Source: Cytobacillus kochii
GTDB taxonomy: Bacteria; Bacillota; Bacilli; Bacillales; Cytobacillaceae
Direction: 5' to 3'
Length of the DNA: 64,000 nucleotides
NCBI RefSeq assembly: GCF_020171845.1
Contig: NZ_JAIVAM010000011.1
Span: 1 to 64,000, forward strand
The notes beneath the pieces are model-generated. The model was given only the letters and a program-made list of their open reading frames with translations. It did no database searches and had not been told where the DNA came from. The translations under genes and the position numbers were made by a program. Positions 37,501 through 45,326 of the stretch are shown one piece after another. How positions within the stretch are numbered: position 1 is the stretch's first letter; the number at the start of each line of letters is the position of its first letter.

Positions 37501-38688
37501 ATGGATCGTATACAAAAAAAGAATGATCGCTTTGATTGGACATTAGCCCTAATATTATTTTTGTTCTGCATCATTAGTTGCACTGCTATTTATAGCGGGC
37601 AAACAACAGCACAGTATCCAGATAACTTCGTGCTACAACAAATAATCTTTTATAGTATAGGTATGATTGTGATCGCAGCCATTATGTACTTTGATTCTGA
37701 TCAGATAAAGCGAATGACCTGGATCTTATTCGGTATTGGCACAATACTTCAAGCAGGACTTTTTATCGCACCAGAGTCCCTTGCCTATGAAGTAAAAGGT
37801 GCAAAGCTCTGGTACAACGGTCTGCCAGGACCTTCTTTGCAGCCATCCGAGTTCTTTAAAATATTTCTTATCCTCGCACTAAGTAAAGTGATTGTAGATC
37901 ATTATGCAAAATACACCATGAAAACGGTAAAAAATGACCTTATACTGTTTATTAAACTTGGGCTCGTTACTTGTGTTCCGCTAGGACTAATCATTTTAGA
38001 AGATTTGGGTACGGCGCTCGTTATTATCGCTATTTTCACGGGGATTCTACTTGTGTCCGGTATTACTTGGAAAATTATCCTCCCTGTTTACGGAACGGTT
38101 GCAGCTGTAGGTGGAACCATCATCTATTACATTATTTGGGCTCCTGAAACATTATTAAAGTATCTATCAGTGGATAACTACCAATTAATGCGGATTTATG
38201 CTTGGTTAGATCCGTATACACATAAACAAGGAGCTGGCTTACAACTGTACAATTCTCTTCATGCTATCGGCTCGGGAGAATTGGGTGGTAAAGGTTTTTA
38301 TGAGAGACAAGTTTATATCCCCGATGTTCACACAGACTTTATTTTCAGTGTCATTGGTGAAGAATACGGCTTTATTGGAGCAAGTGTCGTGATATGCTTA
38401 TATTTTATACTTATTTTCCACTTAACGAAAATTGCCTTATCAGTCAATGACCCATTTAATACTTATGTCTGCGTGGGCGTTATTAGTTATATTACGTTCC
38501 ATGTATTTCAAAATATCGGGATGACCATTCAAGTATTACCGATTACAGGTATTCCTCTTCCTTTTATTAGTTATGGGGGTAGTTCCTTAATCGGCAATAT
38601 GATGGCTATGGGGCTTATTTTTAGCATTAGATTTCACCAAAAGAGTTATATGTTCCAAGACAGCTCTAAATATTATCGTGCATCTTAA
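37501..38688 (+). CDS. FtsW/RodA/SpoVE-family SEDS protein
   Basis: A 395-residue polytopic membrane protein of the SEDS peptidoglycan polymerase family. GPSLQPSEFFKIFLIL, ILEDLGTALVII (catalytic Asp region), YQLMRIYAWLDP, GSGELGGKGFYERQVYIPDVHTDFIFSVIGEEYGFIG and LPFISYGGSSLIGNMMAMGL are SEDS motifs. RodA-like proteins of Bacillaceae are often present in several copies; this one lies before argS, away from division genes. It probably acts in cell elongation or sporulation-linked wall synthesis with a class B PBP that is not here. Confidence 0.92.
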   Translation: MDRIQKKNDRFDWTLALILFLFCIISCTAIYSGQTTAQYPDNFVLQQIIFYSIGMIVIAAIMYFDSDQIKRMTWILFGIGTILQAGLFIAPESLAYEVKGAKLWYNGLPGPSLQPSEFFKIFLILALSKVIVDHYAKYTMKTVKNDLILFIKLGLVTCVPLGLIILEDLGTALVIIAIFTGILLVSGITWKIILPVYGTVAAVGGTIIYYIIWAPETLLKYLSVDNYQLMRIYAWLDPYTHKQGAGLQLYNSLHAIGSGELGGKGFYERQVYIPDVHTDFIFSVIGEEYGFIGASVVICLYFILIFHLTKIALSVNDPFNTYVCVGVISYITFHVFQNIGMTIQVLPITGIPLPFISYGGSSLIGNMMAMGLIFSIRFHQKSYMFQDSSKYYRAS

Positions 38689-38734
38689 GGTTGCTTTTTT
38701 AAATATCTAGCGTATAATAATGGAAAATCAAACG

Positions 38735-38976
38735 GAAATTCAGTGACGAAGAGAGTAGATGTAGGTGAATTCTAAAGCGAAGCAGGGATGGTGAGAGCCT
38801 GCGAGAAAAGCCACATTGAAGCGCACTTCGATAGAAGCATGGCAGAATCCAAGTAGGTCATGTCGGTTGTTCGCCCCGTTACAGGCAAGTAGTAAAGGGG
38901 TTCGTTACGAACAATTAGAGTGGTACCGCGGGTTTAAGGCTCGTCTCTCAAATTATGAGAGACGGGCTTTTTTATG
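38735..38976 (+). promoter_or_regulatory. T-box riboswitch (tRNA-Arg-responsive leader) with terminator
   Basis: The leader contains AGAGAGTAGATG (Stem I AGTA/K-turn-like motif), a long stem I region, and the T-box AGAGTGGTACCGCGG at 38918-38932, followed by terminator arms GCTCGTCTCTC / GAGAGACGGGC and TTTTTT (38939-38976). Uncharged tRNA-Arg should pair with the specifier and the T-box bulge and prevent termination. CGC at 38822-38824 is a candidate arginine specifier, but I have not folded the RNA. Confidence 0.9.
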
Positions 38977-39004
38977 TTTTCTATATTTTTTGGAGGTGAA
39001 AAAG

Positions 39005-40693
39005 GTGATAGATATGAAAAAGACCATCAGTTCAAGTATTCAAGTTGCAATAGATAACGCCTTAAGTGAAGGTGAGATTCGTCGCTTGTTAGAAACGCCT
39101 AAAACATCCGAACATGGCGACCTCTCCTTCCCATGTTTTGCACTAGCAAAGATTTATAAAGAAAACCCAAATCTATTAGCAAAAGACTTAACAGGAAAGC
39201 TAACTCATGAATGGATAGATCATGTTGAAGCTATTGGGCCATATGTAAATATATTTTTTAATAAAAAAGCAATCAGTCAACTCATTATTCAAGCCGTACT
39301 ACATCAAGGAGAGAATTACGGACAATCAGGAAGCGGTAAAGGTAAGACAATCGTAGTAGACTACTCTAGCCCAAATATCGCCAAACCATTCTCAATGGGG
39401 CATCTTCGTTCGACAGTCATTGGTCATTCCCTTGCACTTATAGCAGAAAAGCATGGATATGATACAGTTAGGATTAATCATTTAGGCGACTGGGGCACAC
39501 AATTTGGCAAACTCATTACCGCCTATAAGTATTGGGGAAGTGAAGCTTTAATTAAGAAGGAGCCAATTAAGGAATTACTCCAATTATACGTAAAATTTCA
39601 CGAGAAAGCTGAGGAACATCCCCACTTGCATGAAGAAGCAAGAGCTTGGTTCAGAAAACTTGAACTTGATGATGCGGAGGCAAAGCAACTTTGGTCGTGG
39701 TTTAGAGACGAATCTTTAAAAGAATTCGAGAAAACCTATCAACTGCTCGGTGTCTCTTTTGACTCTAATCATGGGGAGGCCTTTTATAACAATCAAATGA
39801 ACGCGATTGTCGATACACTGCAACAATCTGACTTGCTATGCACCTCTGATGGAGCAGAAATCGTACCCTTATCAGATGAAAATCTACCTCCTTGCTTAAT
39901 TAAGAAATCAGATGGAGCGACTCTATATGCTACACGCGATATTACGGCGGCCATTTATCGTAAACAAACATACCAATTTGACGAGGCTCTCTATATCGTT
40001 GGTCCAGAGCAGTCCATCCACTTCCAACAAGTCAAAGCCGTATTATCTAAAATGGGGCATTCCTGGGCGACACATATCCATCACATCCCATTTGGGTTGT
40101 ATTTACAAGAAGGTAAGAAGATGTCGACAAGAAAAGGTCGTGTCATATTATTGGAGGAAGTACTACAAGATGCCATACAATTAGCTTCAGAAAATATTGA
40201 ACAAAAAAATCCTCATCTAAAAAACAAAGATGAGGTAGCTAAAGCTGTTGGTGTAGGAGCAATTATTTTTCATGATTTAAAGAATGAACGAATGAAACAA
40301 ATAGAATTTTCTTTAGAAGACATGTTAACATTCGAAGGGGAAACCGGTCCGTATGTACAGTATACACAAGCTAGAGCGCAATCTATTTTACACAAAAGTC
40401 AGCAAAAGACTTATAAAATAGAAGGTTTATCAAGTGAATACGCTTGGCAAGTAGCTAAACTTTTATCCCTTTATCCAGATAAGCTCGTCCTTGCCCATGA
40501 AAAATCAGCACCGTCCATCATTGCCAAATATTTAATTAGTCTAGCGCAAAGCTTTAACAAATACTACGCTAACGAAAAAATACTTCATAAAGATGAACAT
40601 TTATCTTCGAGACTCGGTCTTGTCAAAGCAGTAACAATCATCTTAACTGACGGTCTGCATTTACTTGGTATGAAGGCACCTCAGGAGATGTAA
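39005..40693 (+). CDS. argS: Arginyl-tRNA synthetase
   Basis: A ~562-residue class I synthetase: N-terminal Add1 domain, SPNIAKPFSMGHLRSTVIGH (HIGH-equivalent), WGTQFGKLI, GKKMSTRKGRVI (KMSKS-equivalent) and the C-terminal anticodon-binding DALR domain. It charges tRNA-Arg. The GTG at 39005 has GGAGGTG 8 nt upstream; the ATG at 39014 is 17 nt away. An in-frame open stretch continues into the T-box leader from 38816, but that is RNA, not protein. Regulation is by the T-box. It may be one of two argS genes, since Bacillaceae often carry a distant paralogue. Confidence 0.94.
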   Translation: MIDMKKTISSSIQVAIDNALSEGEIRRLLETPKTSEHGDLSFPCFALAKIYKENPNLLAKDLTGKLTHEWIDHVEAIGPYVNIFFNKKAISQLIIQAVLHQGENYGQSGSGKGKTIVVDYSSPNIAKPFSMGHLRSTVIGHSLALIAEKHGYDTVRINHLGDWGTQFGKLITAYKYWGSEALIKKEPIKELLQLYVKFHEKAEEHPHLHEEARAWFRKLELDDAEAKQLWSWFRDESLKEFEKTYQLLGVSFDSNHGEAFYNNQMNAIVDTLQQSDLLCTSDGAEIVPLSDENLPPCLIKKSDGATLYATRDITAAIYRKQTYQFDEALYIVGPEQSIHFQQVKAVLSKMGHSWATHIHHIPFGLYLQEGKKMSTRKGRVILLEEVLQDAIQLASENIEQKNPHLKNKDEVAKAVGVGAIIFHDLKNERMKQIEFSLEDMLTFEGETGPYVQYTQARAQSILHKSQQKTYKIEGLSSEYAWQVAKLLSLYPDKLVLAHEKSAPSIIAKYLISLAQSFNKYYANEKILHKDEHLSSRLGLVKAVTIILTDGLHLLGMKAPQEM

Positions 40694-40708
40694 TTTCACC
40701 TTGCACAC

Positions 40709-40735
40709 CAGCTCCCTCTTTAGCCAATTGGGAGC
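40709..40735 (+). terminator. Weak terminator after argS
   Basis: AGCTCCC pairs with GGGAGCT around a 13-nt loop, followed by ATTTGATT, a poor U-tract. It lies just after the argS stop. Confidence 0.55.
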
Positions 40736-40904
40736 TATTTGATTGAATGAAGCAAAAGTACACAGTTAGTTACCACCAAAAATAGTGCGGCTACAATATG
40801 TAGCCTATTGAAAAATGCGATCTATCAGGAAAGAGCTGAAAACAGGCTTACTTCGTCATATTTCTTATTCACACTAAACCAAAGCCTACCCTGTATGTCC
40901 CTGT

Positions 40905-41771
40905 TTAAGAGTACCCTTTTTCTTCTCGCCAATGAGCAATATGTCTTTTCCCTAGAACAGTGAAAAAGTAGAGAAGATAAAGGACAACGATGATTAATCC
41001 CAAAATATTTTGTTCAAATGCCTTAAGTGCCACACTCAAAATCGTCGTTAAGTATAGAAATGCTAGTAATGTAGTAATTTCTTTGTTTTCAAAAACATCG
41101 GTTGATCTAGCTCCGAATTGAGAACCTAGAAGCCCACCAACAAGTAAGAATATTCCCATAAAATAATTAATTTCTACAGTGAATGCGTAGGATAAGAAAC
41201 CTGCTGAAACAATAAATAGGACTGCAAATAAGCTCGTTCCTACCGCCTTCTTAGGTAACATACCTAGAAAGGCGATCGACATTGGTACAATAATAAACCC
41301 TCCACCTACACCTAAAGAAGTGGAGACAAACCCTGCAAACAAGCCGATTAAGACCATTTTTAATATGGAAGGTTGAACTAACCCGCTCACTCCTTGCTGC
41401 GTATTTTTCTTCTTAAACATTTGAACAGAAAAGAAAGAAAGCAACACAATATACATAACAGGAATCGCCCATTCATCTAACTGATGAGCATCTAAAAAGA
41501 CAACAAAAGGATGGGCAATTTGGGTAGCAATGATCCCACTCACCCCTAAAATAATCCCTGCTTTCCAATTAATATTTTTTAATTTTATATGACCGATAAT
41601 CCCAGAAGATGAACTCCCAATTGTAAATAACAAACTTGTCGCAATTGCCTCAATAGGGGCAAGTCCAATGAGCATTAATAATGGTGTTAATATAAACCCT
41701 CCACCGATGCCAAAAAAACCTGACAACACACTGATTAAGGCACCTAGTAGAAAAAACAATATCAATTCCAC
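40905..41771 (-). CDS. TauE/SafE-family sulfite/organosulfonate exporter-like permease
   Basis: A 288-residue membrane protein with eight or so helices. Two internally similar halves begin SGFFGIGGGFILTPLLMLIGLAPIEAIATSL and STSLGVGGGFIIVPMSIAFLGMLPKKAVGTSL, the glycine-rich repeats of the TauE/SafE (DUF81) family. It probably exports an anion, perhaps sulfite or a sulfonate, but the substrate cannot be read from sequence. It is monocistronic and divergent from the DedA-like gene. Confidence 0.88.
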   Translation of the reverse strand: MELILFFLLGALISVLSGFFGIGGGFILTPLLMLIGLAPIEAIATSLLFTIGSSSSGIIGHIKLKNINWKAGIILGVSGIIATQIAHPFVVFLDAHQLDEWAIPVMYIVLLSFFSVQMFKKKNTQQGVSGLVQPSILKMVLIGLFAGFVSTSLGVGGGFIIVPMSIAFLGMLPKKAVGTSLFAVLFIVSAGFLSYAFTVEINYFMGIFLLVGGLLGSQFGARSTDVFENKEITTLLAFLYLTTILSVALKAFEQNILGLIIVVLYLLYFFTVLGKRHIAHWREEKGYS

Positions 41772-41892
41772 AATTCCATCACCTTTCTATGCAAACAACC
41801 ATCCCCATCATACCCCATAGTAATGAAAAGAAAAAGTGCACATATAATTTCTAAAGGACAAACCATGTAATCTTAAAAAGGGGTTTTCATAT

Positions 41893-42468
41893 ATGCAAGA
41901 AATTTTACATTTACTTAAAGAATGGTTATTGGAATATGGTGTGTTTGGACTGTTTTTCGTTTCGTTCGCTGACTCTTCTTTCTTCCCCATTCCTCCTGAT
42001 TTACTTTTGATTCCAATGGGACTAGCAGATAGTGAGCACGTGTATTGGTACGCTTTTCTCACTACTTTCGCTTCTGTTGTCGGTGCAATCTTTGGCTGGT
42101 ATATCGGCTTACGAGTTGGCAGGCCTGTCCTACGAGCACTTTTTAAAGAGCAACAAATTATGAAAGTAGAACTTTACTTTAAAAAACTTGGTCCATTGGC
42201 CATTCTGATATCTGCCTTTACACCATTACCGTTTAAAATATTTACGATTTTATCTGGTATCTCAAAAATGAATATACAGACCGTTATATTATGGGCGACG
42301 ATTGGAAGGGGCGCAAGGTTTTATTTTGAAGCTTTTCTCATCCATCAATTAGGCAATAAAGCTGTACCTTTCATAAAAGACCACTTTACATCTTTGACCA
42401 TTTATATGGCTATATTCATTATTATTCTCTTCATTACAACACACTATATCAAAAATAGATTAAATTAA
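41893..42468 (+). CDS. DedA/VTT-domain (YqaA-like) membrane protein
   Basis: A 191-residue membrane protein with DSSFFPIPPDLLLIPMGLA, GAIFGWYIGLRVGRPVLR and AFTPLPFKIFTILSG, the conserved blocks of the SNARE-associated/VTT (DedA, YqaA) family. Such proteins are linked to lipid flipping and membrane homeostasis. RBS AAAAAGGGG precedes the ATG. The stop lies 2 nt before the PerR operator of the next gene. Confidence 0.88.
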   Translation: MQEILHLLKEWLLEYGVFGLFFVSFADSSFFPIPPDLLLIPMGLADSEHVYWYAFLTTFASVVGAIFGWYIGLRVGRPVLRALFKEQQIMKVELYFKKLGPLAILISAFTPLPFKIFTILSGISKMNIQTVILWATIGRGARFYFEAFLIHQLGNKAVPFIKDHFTSLTIYMAIFIIILFITTHYIKNRLN

Positions 42469-42470
42469 TT

Positions 42471-42497
42471 ACTTAATTATAATTATTATAATTAAGT
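42471..42497. promoter_or_regulatory. PerR operator before dps
   Basis: It contains the exact PerR consensus TTATAATTATTATAA (42477-42491) and the palindrome extends without mismatch for 27 nt, centred at 42484. It lies immediately before the dps promoter. PerR, the Fe/Mn-dependent peroxide sensor, represses mrgA/dps in B. subtilis through the same box. Confidence 0.88.
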
Positions 42498-42498
42498 A

Positions 42499-42526
42499 TT
42501 GATTTTAATTTTAAATCAGTTATAAT
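42499..42526 (+). promoter_or_regulatory. SigmaA-type promoter of dps
   Basis: TTGATT and TATAAT spaced 16 nt, ending 40 nt before the dps ATG. The -35 touches the right edge of the PerR box, so PerR binding would block polymerase. Confidence 0.72.
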
Positions 42527-42565
42527 GTAATTAAGACAAAACATTCTTGAGGAGATGACTAAATA

Positions 42566-43012
42566 ATGATTACATTAGATACGAAATTAAACGCTGCCCT
42601 AAATACACAAGTTGCTAACTGGAGCCTACTTTATACGAAGTTACATCGCTACCACTGGTATGTGACAGGTCCACACTTTTTTACACTACATGAAAAATTT
42701 GAAGAGTTATATAATGAGGCAGCTGAGGTAGTCGATGAAATAGCTGAACGCATTCTTACAATCGGTGGCAAACCAGTTGCGTCAATGAAAGAATATCTTG
42801 AGGTAGCTACACTAAAAGAAAACCTTGATGAAAAATCAGCAGAAAAAATGGTTGAGAACTTGATCAGTGATTATCAACAGTTACGTGCTGAATTAAAAGA
42901 GATTACGAAGCTAGCGGATGAAGAAGAGGAACCAGCAGTTGAAGATTATGCAGTTGGCTTAATCAATTCTTTAGACAAACATATTTGGATGCTTAATGCC
43001 TATCTAGGCTAA
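42566..43012 (+). CDS. dps: Dps/MrgA-family ferritin-like DNA-protection protein
   Basis: A 148-residue four-helix-bundle protein: QVANWSLLYTKLHRYHWYVTGPHFFTLHEKFEELYNEAAEVVDEIAERILTIGG contains the inter-subunit ferroxidase His (LHRYHWY, HEKFEELY) and Asp/Glu (VVDEIAER), shown here in blocks. Dps oxidises Fe2+ with H2O2 and stores iron, and MrgA types bind DNA. The perfect PerR box upstream predicts peroxide induction. RBS GAGGAGATGA precedes the ATG. Confidence 0.95.
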   Translation: MITLDTKLNAALNTQVANWSLLYTKLHRYHWYVTGPHFFTLHEKFEELYNEAAEVVDEIAERILTIGGKPVASMKEYLEVATLKENLDEKSAEKMVENLISDYQQLRAELKEITKLADEEEEPAVEDYAVGLINSLDKHIWMLNAYLG

Positions 43013-43024
43013 GTACAATAGAAA

Positions 43025-43089
43025 TAAAAAAAGAAGCGAGCGAAATAGACTAATAGTTTTTCAGTCTATTCGCAATCGCTTCTTTTTTA
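43025..43089. terminator. Bidirectional terminator after dps
   Basis: AAAAAAGAAGCGA pairs with TCGCTTCTTTTTT, and inside it GCGAAATAGAC pairs with GTCTATTCGC, giving a long stem with a U-tract. Confidence 0.88.
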
Positions 43090-43155
43090 TTTAGCTGTTC
43101 CCCCGTATAATAAACATAAGACAATCAACGACTGTTAAATTAAAGGAGGCAACAA

Positions 43156-43734
43156 ATGTTCAACAATGTCATTCAATCAGAAGAAGAATTAGAAGCTCTA
43201 TTCACTCCCCCAAGTAAAGCAGCTGCTAATAAGGTCATATCTATAATCGATGAACATTGCAAAGACTTTCTTGCTCGTTCACCGTTTCTTTTTTTAGCAA
43301 CAACGAATAAAGACGGGCAATGTGACAACTCGCCACGTGGAGATTACCCTGGGTTCGTACAAGTGTTAGATGAGAAGCATCTAGTTATACCTGATAGACC
43401 GGGTAACAGGAGATTAGACAGTATGCACAACATCTTAAGCAACCCACAAGTTGGTCTATTATTTATCATTCCTGGTCTAAATGAAACATTAAGAATTAAT
43501 GGAAAAGCTTCGATTATTCAAGATGAAGACATCCTAGCTAAAATGGCCGATAAAGGAAAGGCACCGCTCTTAGGGATCGCTGTTGAAGTTGAAGAATGTT
43601 TCCTCCATTGCGCTAACTCATTTAACCGAGCGGGAATTTGGAAGCCTGAAACTTGGCTCGCAAAAGAGTCCCTTCCTTCACCCGCGAAAATGTTCGCTGC
43701 ACATATTGCTACAAATGTCATAGAAAAAGTATAA
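43156..43734 (+). CDS. Pyridoxamine 5'-phosphate oxidase-family FMN protein
   Basis: A 192-residue split-barrel protein. FLFLATTNKDGQCDNSPRGDYPGFVQVLDEKHLVIPDRPGNRRLDSMHNILSNPQVGLLFIIPG has the strand and loop pattern of PPOX-family proteins of the MSMEG_1061 type, and ALLGIAVEVEECFLHCANSF-like GIAVEVEECFLHCANSFNRAG near the end is typical of the same family. It likely binds FMN (or F420 in some relatives) and acts on an unknown substrate. RBS AAAGGAGGC. Flanked by terminators, so monocistronic. Confidence 0.85.
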   Translation: MFNNVIQSEEELEALFTPPSKAAANKVISIIDEHCKDFLARSPFLFLATTNKDGQCDNSPRGDYPGFVQVLDEKHLVIPDRPGNRRLDSMHNILSNPQVGLLFIIPGLNETLRINGKASIIQDEDILAKMADKGKAPLLGIAVEVEECFLHCANSFNRAGIWKPETWLAKESLPSPAKMFAAHIATNVIEKV

Positions 43735-43772
43735 ATCCCTATGACTTACAATTGTTTTAATAGGCTTATAGG

Positions 43773-43800
43773 TTCCTTCTAAAAGATCTTTTAGAAGGAA
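43773..43800. terminator. 28-nt perfect palindrome between convergent genes
   Basis: TTCCTTCTAAAAGA and its exact complement abut with no spacer. It lies between the PPOX gene (+) and the GNAT gene (-). It lacks a U-tract on either side, so it may be a weak terminator, a transcript stabiliser or a binding site. Confidence 0.5.
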
Positions 43801-43830
43801 TCTCATTACGGCTACAACCCAAGTGTAGAT

Positions 43831-44283
43831 TTACAATTTCAACTTCATCCCCTCATGCGTTGCTTTAAACCCTATTTTCTCATAAAAATGTTTCGCCTGA
43901 GATCGTTGCTTATCTGTTGTTAATTGTACAAGCCGCGCTCCTTTTTCTTTCGCTCTAACTATGGCCTCTTTTATAAGGGCTTCACCAAAACCTTTTCCTC
44001 TACATTCACTTGCTATGCGGACACCTTCAATGATTGCTCTCCAGGATCCACGATAGGTTAAATAAGGGATATAGGTCAATTGACAAACACCGACAACCTT
44101 CTCATCCCATTCTGCTACTATTAATTCATTATGTTTATCTTTGCTAATCGCTTCAAACGCCTGCTCATATGCCTGATGCAGGGGGATGGACACATCTTCT
44201 CTACCTGTTCCTAACATATCATCTGCTAATAATTGAACAATTCTTTCTAAATCCTCTCTTTTTGCCTCTCGAAAGATAATCAT
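43831..44283 (-). CDS. GNAT-family N-acetyltransferase
   Basis: A 150-residue GNAT: IIFREAKREDLERIVQLLADD at the N terminus, VAEWDEKVVGVCQLTYIPYL (beta 4), and the acetyl-CoA-binding motif A VRIASECRGKGFGEALIKEAI (R/Q-x-x-G-x-G/A). FYEKIGFKATHEGMKLKL is a usual C terminus. The acceptor is unknown. Starts with a good AGGAGGTGTTGG site. It marks the left edge of the accessory region. Confidence 0.88.
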   Translation of the reverse strand: MIIFREAKREDLERIVQLLADDMLGTGREDVSIPLHQAYEQAFEAISKDKHNELIVAEWDEKVVGVCQLTYIPYLTYRGSWRAIIEGVRIASECRGKGFGEALIKEAIVRAKEKGARLVQLTTDKQRSQAKHFYEKIGFKATHEGMKLKL

Positions 44284-44445
44284 ACCAACACCTCCTCTCT
44301 TATCTTACCTTCCCTCATCATCGCTTTAAAAGAATGCCGTGATAACCCGCATATCCATCCACATATAGATATCCTTCAAACGGAGAGAGGAATCTCTTCG
44401 GATGCTTACTCGCTCTTGTTTAATGATAATCAAACAAGATAATCG

Positions 44446-44625
44446 GATCGGGCCTGGATGTTTGCCAATACGCCAAAAGAAGCTCAAGCAAGTGCTGTAA
44501 CGTATAGTATTGTAGAAAAAGACGAAAGAAAATGGAATAATTCCTTATGAGTATTTGAAGTTCCTGTTTACAGAGACGCCATTCTTCCATGGTCCAAGTC
44601 ATTGGCAGCCTCTTGTTTTACGAAA
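44446..44625 (+). pseudogene. Remnant of an IS66-family transposase (TnpC C-terminal part)
   Basis: One frame reads RAWMFANTPKEAQASAVTYSIVEK, and after a frameshift near 44522 another frame reads NGIIPYEYLKFLFTETP. Together these follow the IS66 transposase C-terminal pattern (N-W-x-F-x-N-T-P-K-G-A-x-A-S-A, then E-N-G-L-x-P-Y-x-Y-L). A stop lies upstream and there is no intact ORF. The rest of the element is gone. It is inferred to be an old insertion next to the bacteriocin-like locus. Confidence 0.75.
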
Positions 44626-44643
44626 ACGAATAAATAAATCATA

Positions 44644-44680
44644 AAACAATCCCCACCTAATGAAAAGGTGGGGATTGTTT
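44644..44680. terminator. Strong inverted repeat downstream of the IS66 remnant
   Basis: AAACAATCCCCACC and GGTGGGGATTGTTT are perfect complements around a 9-nt loop. With A- and T-rich flanks it can end transcription from both sides and insulates the locus that follows. Confidence 0.8.
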
Positions 44681-44822
44681 GACACTTACAATTGCAGCAC
44701 CTGTTAATAATTACACTATTTGTGAAAATATTATTATTTATACTCCTAATTATTGTAATTTAAAGAAAGTTATGTTATTTTTATACTCGTGGTAAACAAA
44801 TAATAGAAAGTAGGGATGAAAT

Positions 44823-45152
44823 ATGAAAAAGAAAATGACAAAACTTATTTGCTCGGCATTGGTAGTTGGTTCAATTGGATTAGGTGCAAATACAGCGTTT
44901 GGGGCCTCTTTCGGAAATTCTTCTAGTGGAGCCTCTACTAAAGAAGTTCTTGAAATTAGGTATAATGGGGCTGCCTGGAATTACTCTAGTTCGGCTTATA
45001 GGTCTACTTCGTTTAAATACTCACGAAATGGTAAAACTTTAATGAACAAAACCGCCTATTCTAGTAAAGTGACAGGTTCTGTTTGGGACGATTTAAGATG
45101 GGGAGACAAGTATACTACGAAATTTTCTTGGAGTCGTGGAGCAAAAAAATAA
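44823..45152 (+). CDS. Secreted small peptide, lactococcin-972-like bacteriocin precursor (candidate)
   Basis: A 109-residue precursor. Residues 1-28 form a Sec signal peptide (KKK, hydrophobic LICSALVVGSIGLG, AFG-A cleavage region). The mature part is basic, Ser- and Trp/Tyr-rich and has no cysteine: AAWNYSSSAYRSTSFKYSRN and VWDDLRWGDKYTTKFSWSRG. This layout and the following permease/ABC genes fit the lactococcin 972 group (non-pore-forming, lipid II-binding in Lactococcus), but sequence similarity by eye is only partial, so it may be a new type. RBS TAGGGATG precedes the ATG. A candidate -10 TATACT lies at about 44783. AT-rich. Confidence 0.55.
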   Translation: MKKKMTKLICSALVVGSIGLGANTAFGASFGNSSSGASTKEVLEIRYNGAAWNYSSSAYRSTSFKYSRNGKTLMNKTAYSSKVTGSVWDDLRWGDKYTTKFSWSRGAKK

Positions 45153-45206
45153 TTTTCTATGATTTTAATATTCATAATTTTTTTGTAATATAATATAGGA
45201 AATCGT

Positions 45207-45240
45207 TCGGGCCTGATAGGTACTTTTCTACAGGGCCCGA
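45207..45240 (+). terminator. Hairpin between the peptide gene and its export/immunity genes
   Basis: TCGGGCCTG pairs with CAGGGCCCGA with one bulged G, around a 15-nt loop, followed by TTCGACTTTT. It can act as a partial terminator, giving more peptide mRNA than transporter mRNA. A TATAAT at 45275-45280 may be a second start for the downstream genes. Confidence 0.6.
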
Positions 45241-45326
45241 TTCGACTTTTAAATCTTATAAAATACCGCATTACTATAATTATGAATAATAACTACGTAG
45301 TTGATGTCAACTAAAAGGTGATACTA

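Noticed and set aside
44420-44602. A 60-codon minus-strand frame near the IS66 remnant
   Set aside because: It is the complement of the decayed transposase on the plus strand, with no start signals.
44823-45152. Lantibiotic or other modified cysteine-containing peptide
   Set aside because: The mature region has no cysteine and no modification enzyme gene is nearby; a Sec signal peptide is present instead of a double-glycine leader.
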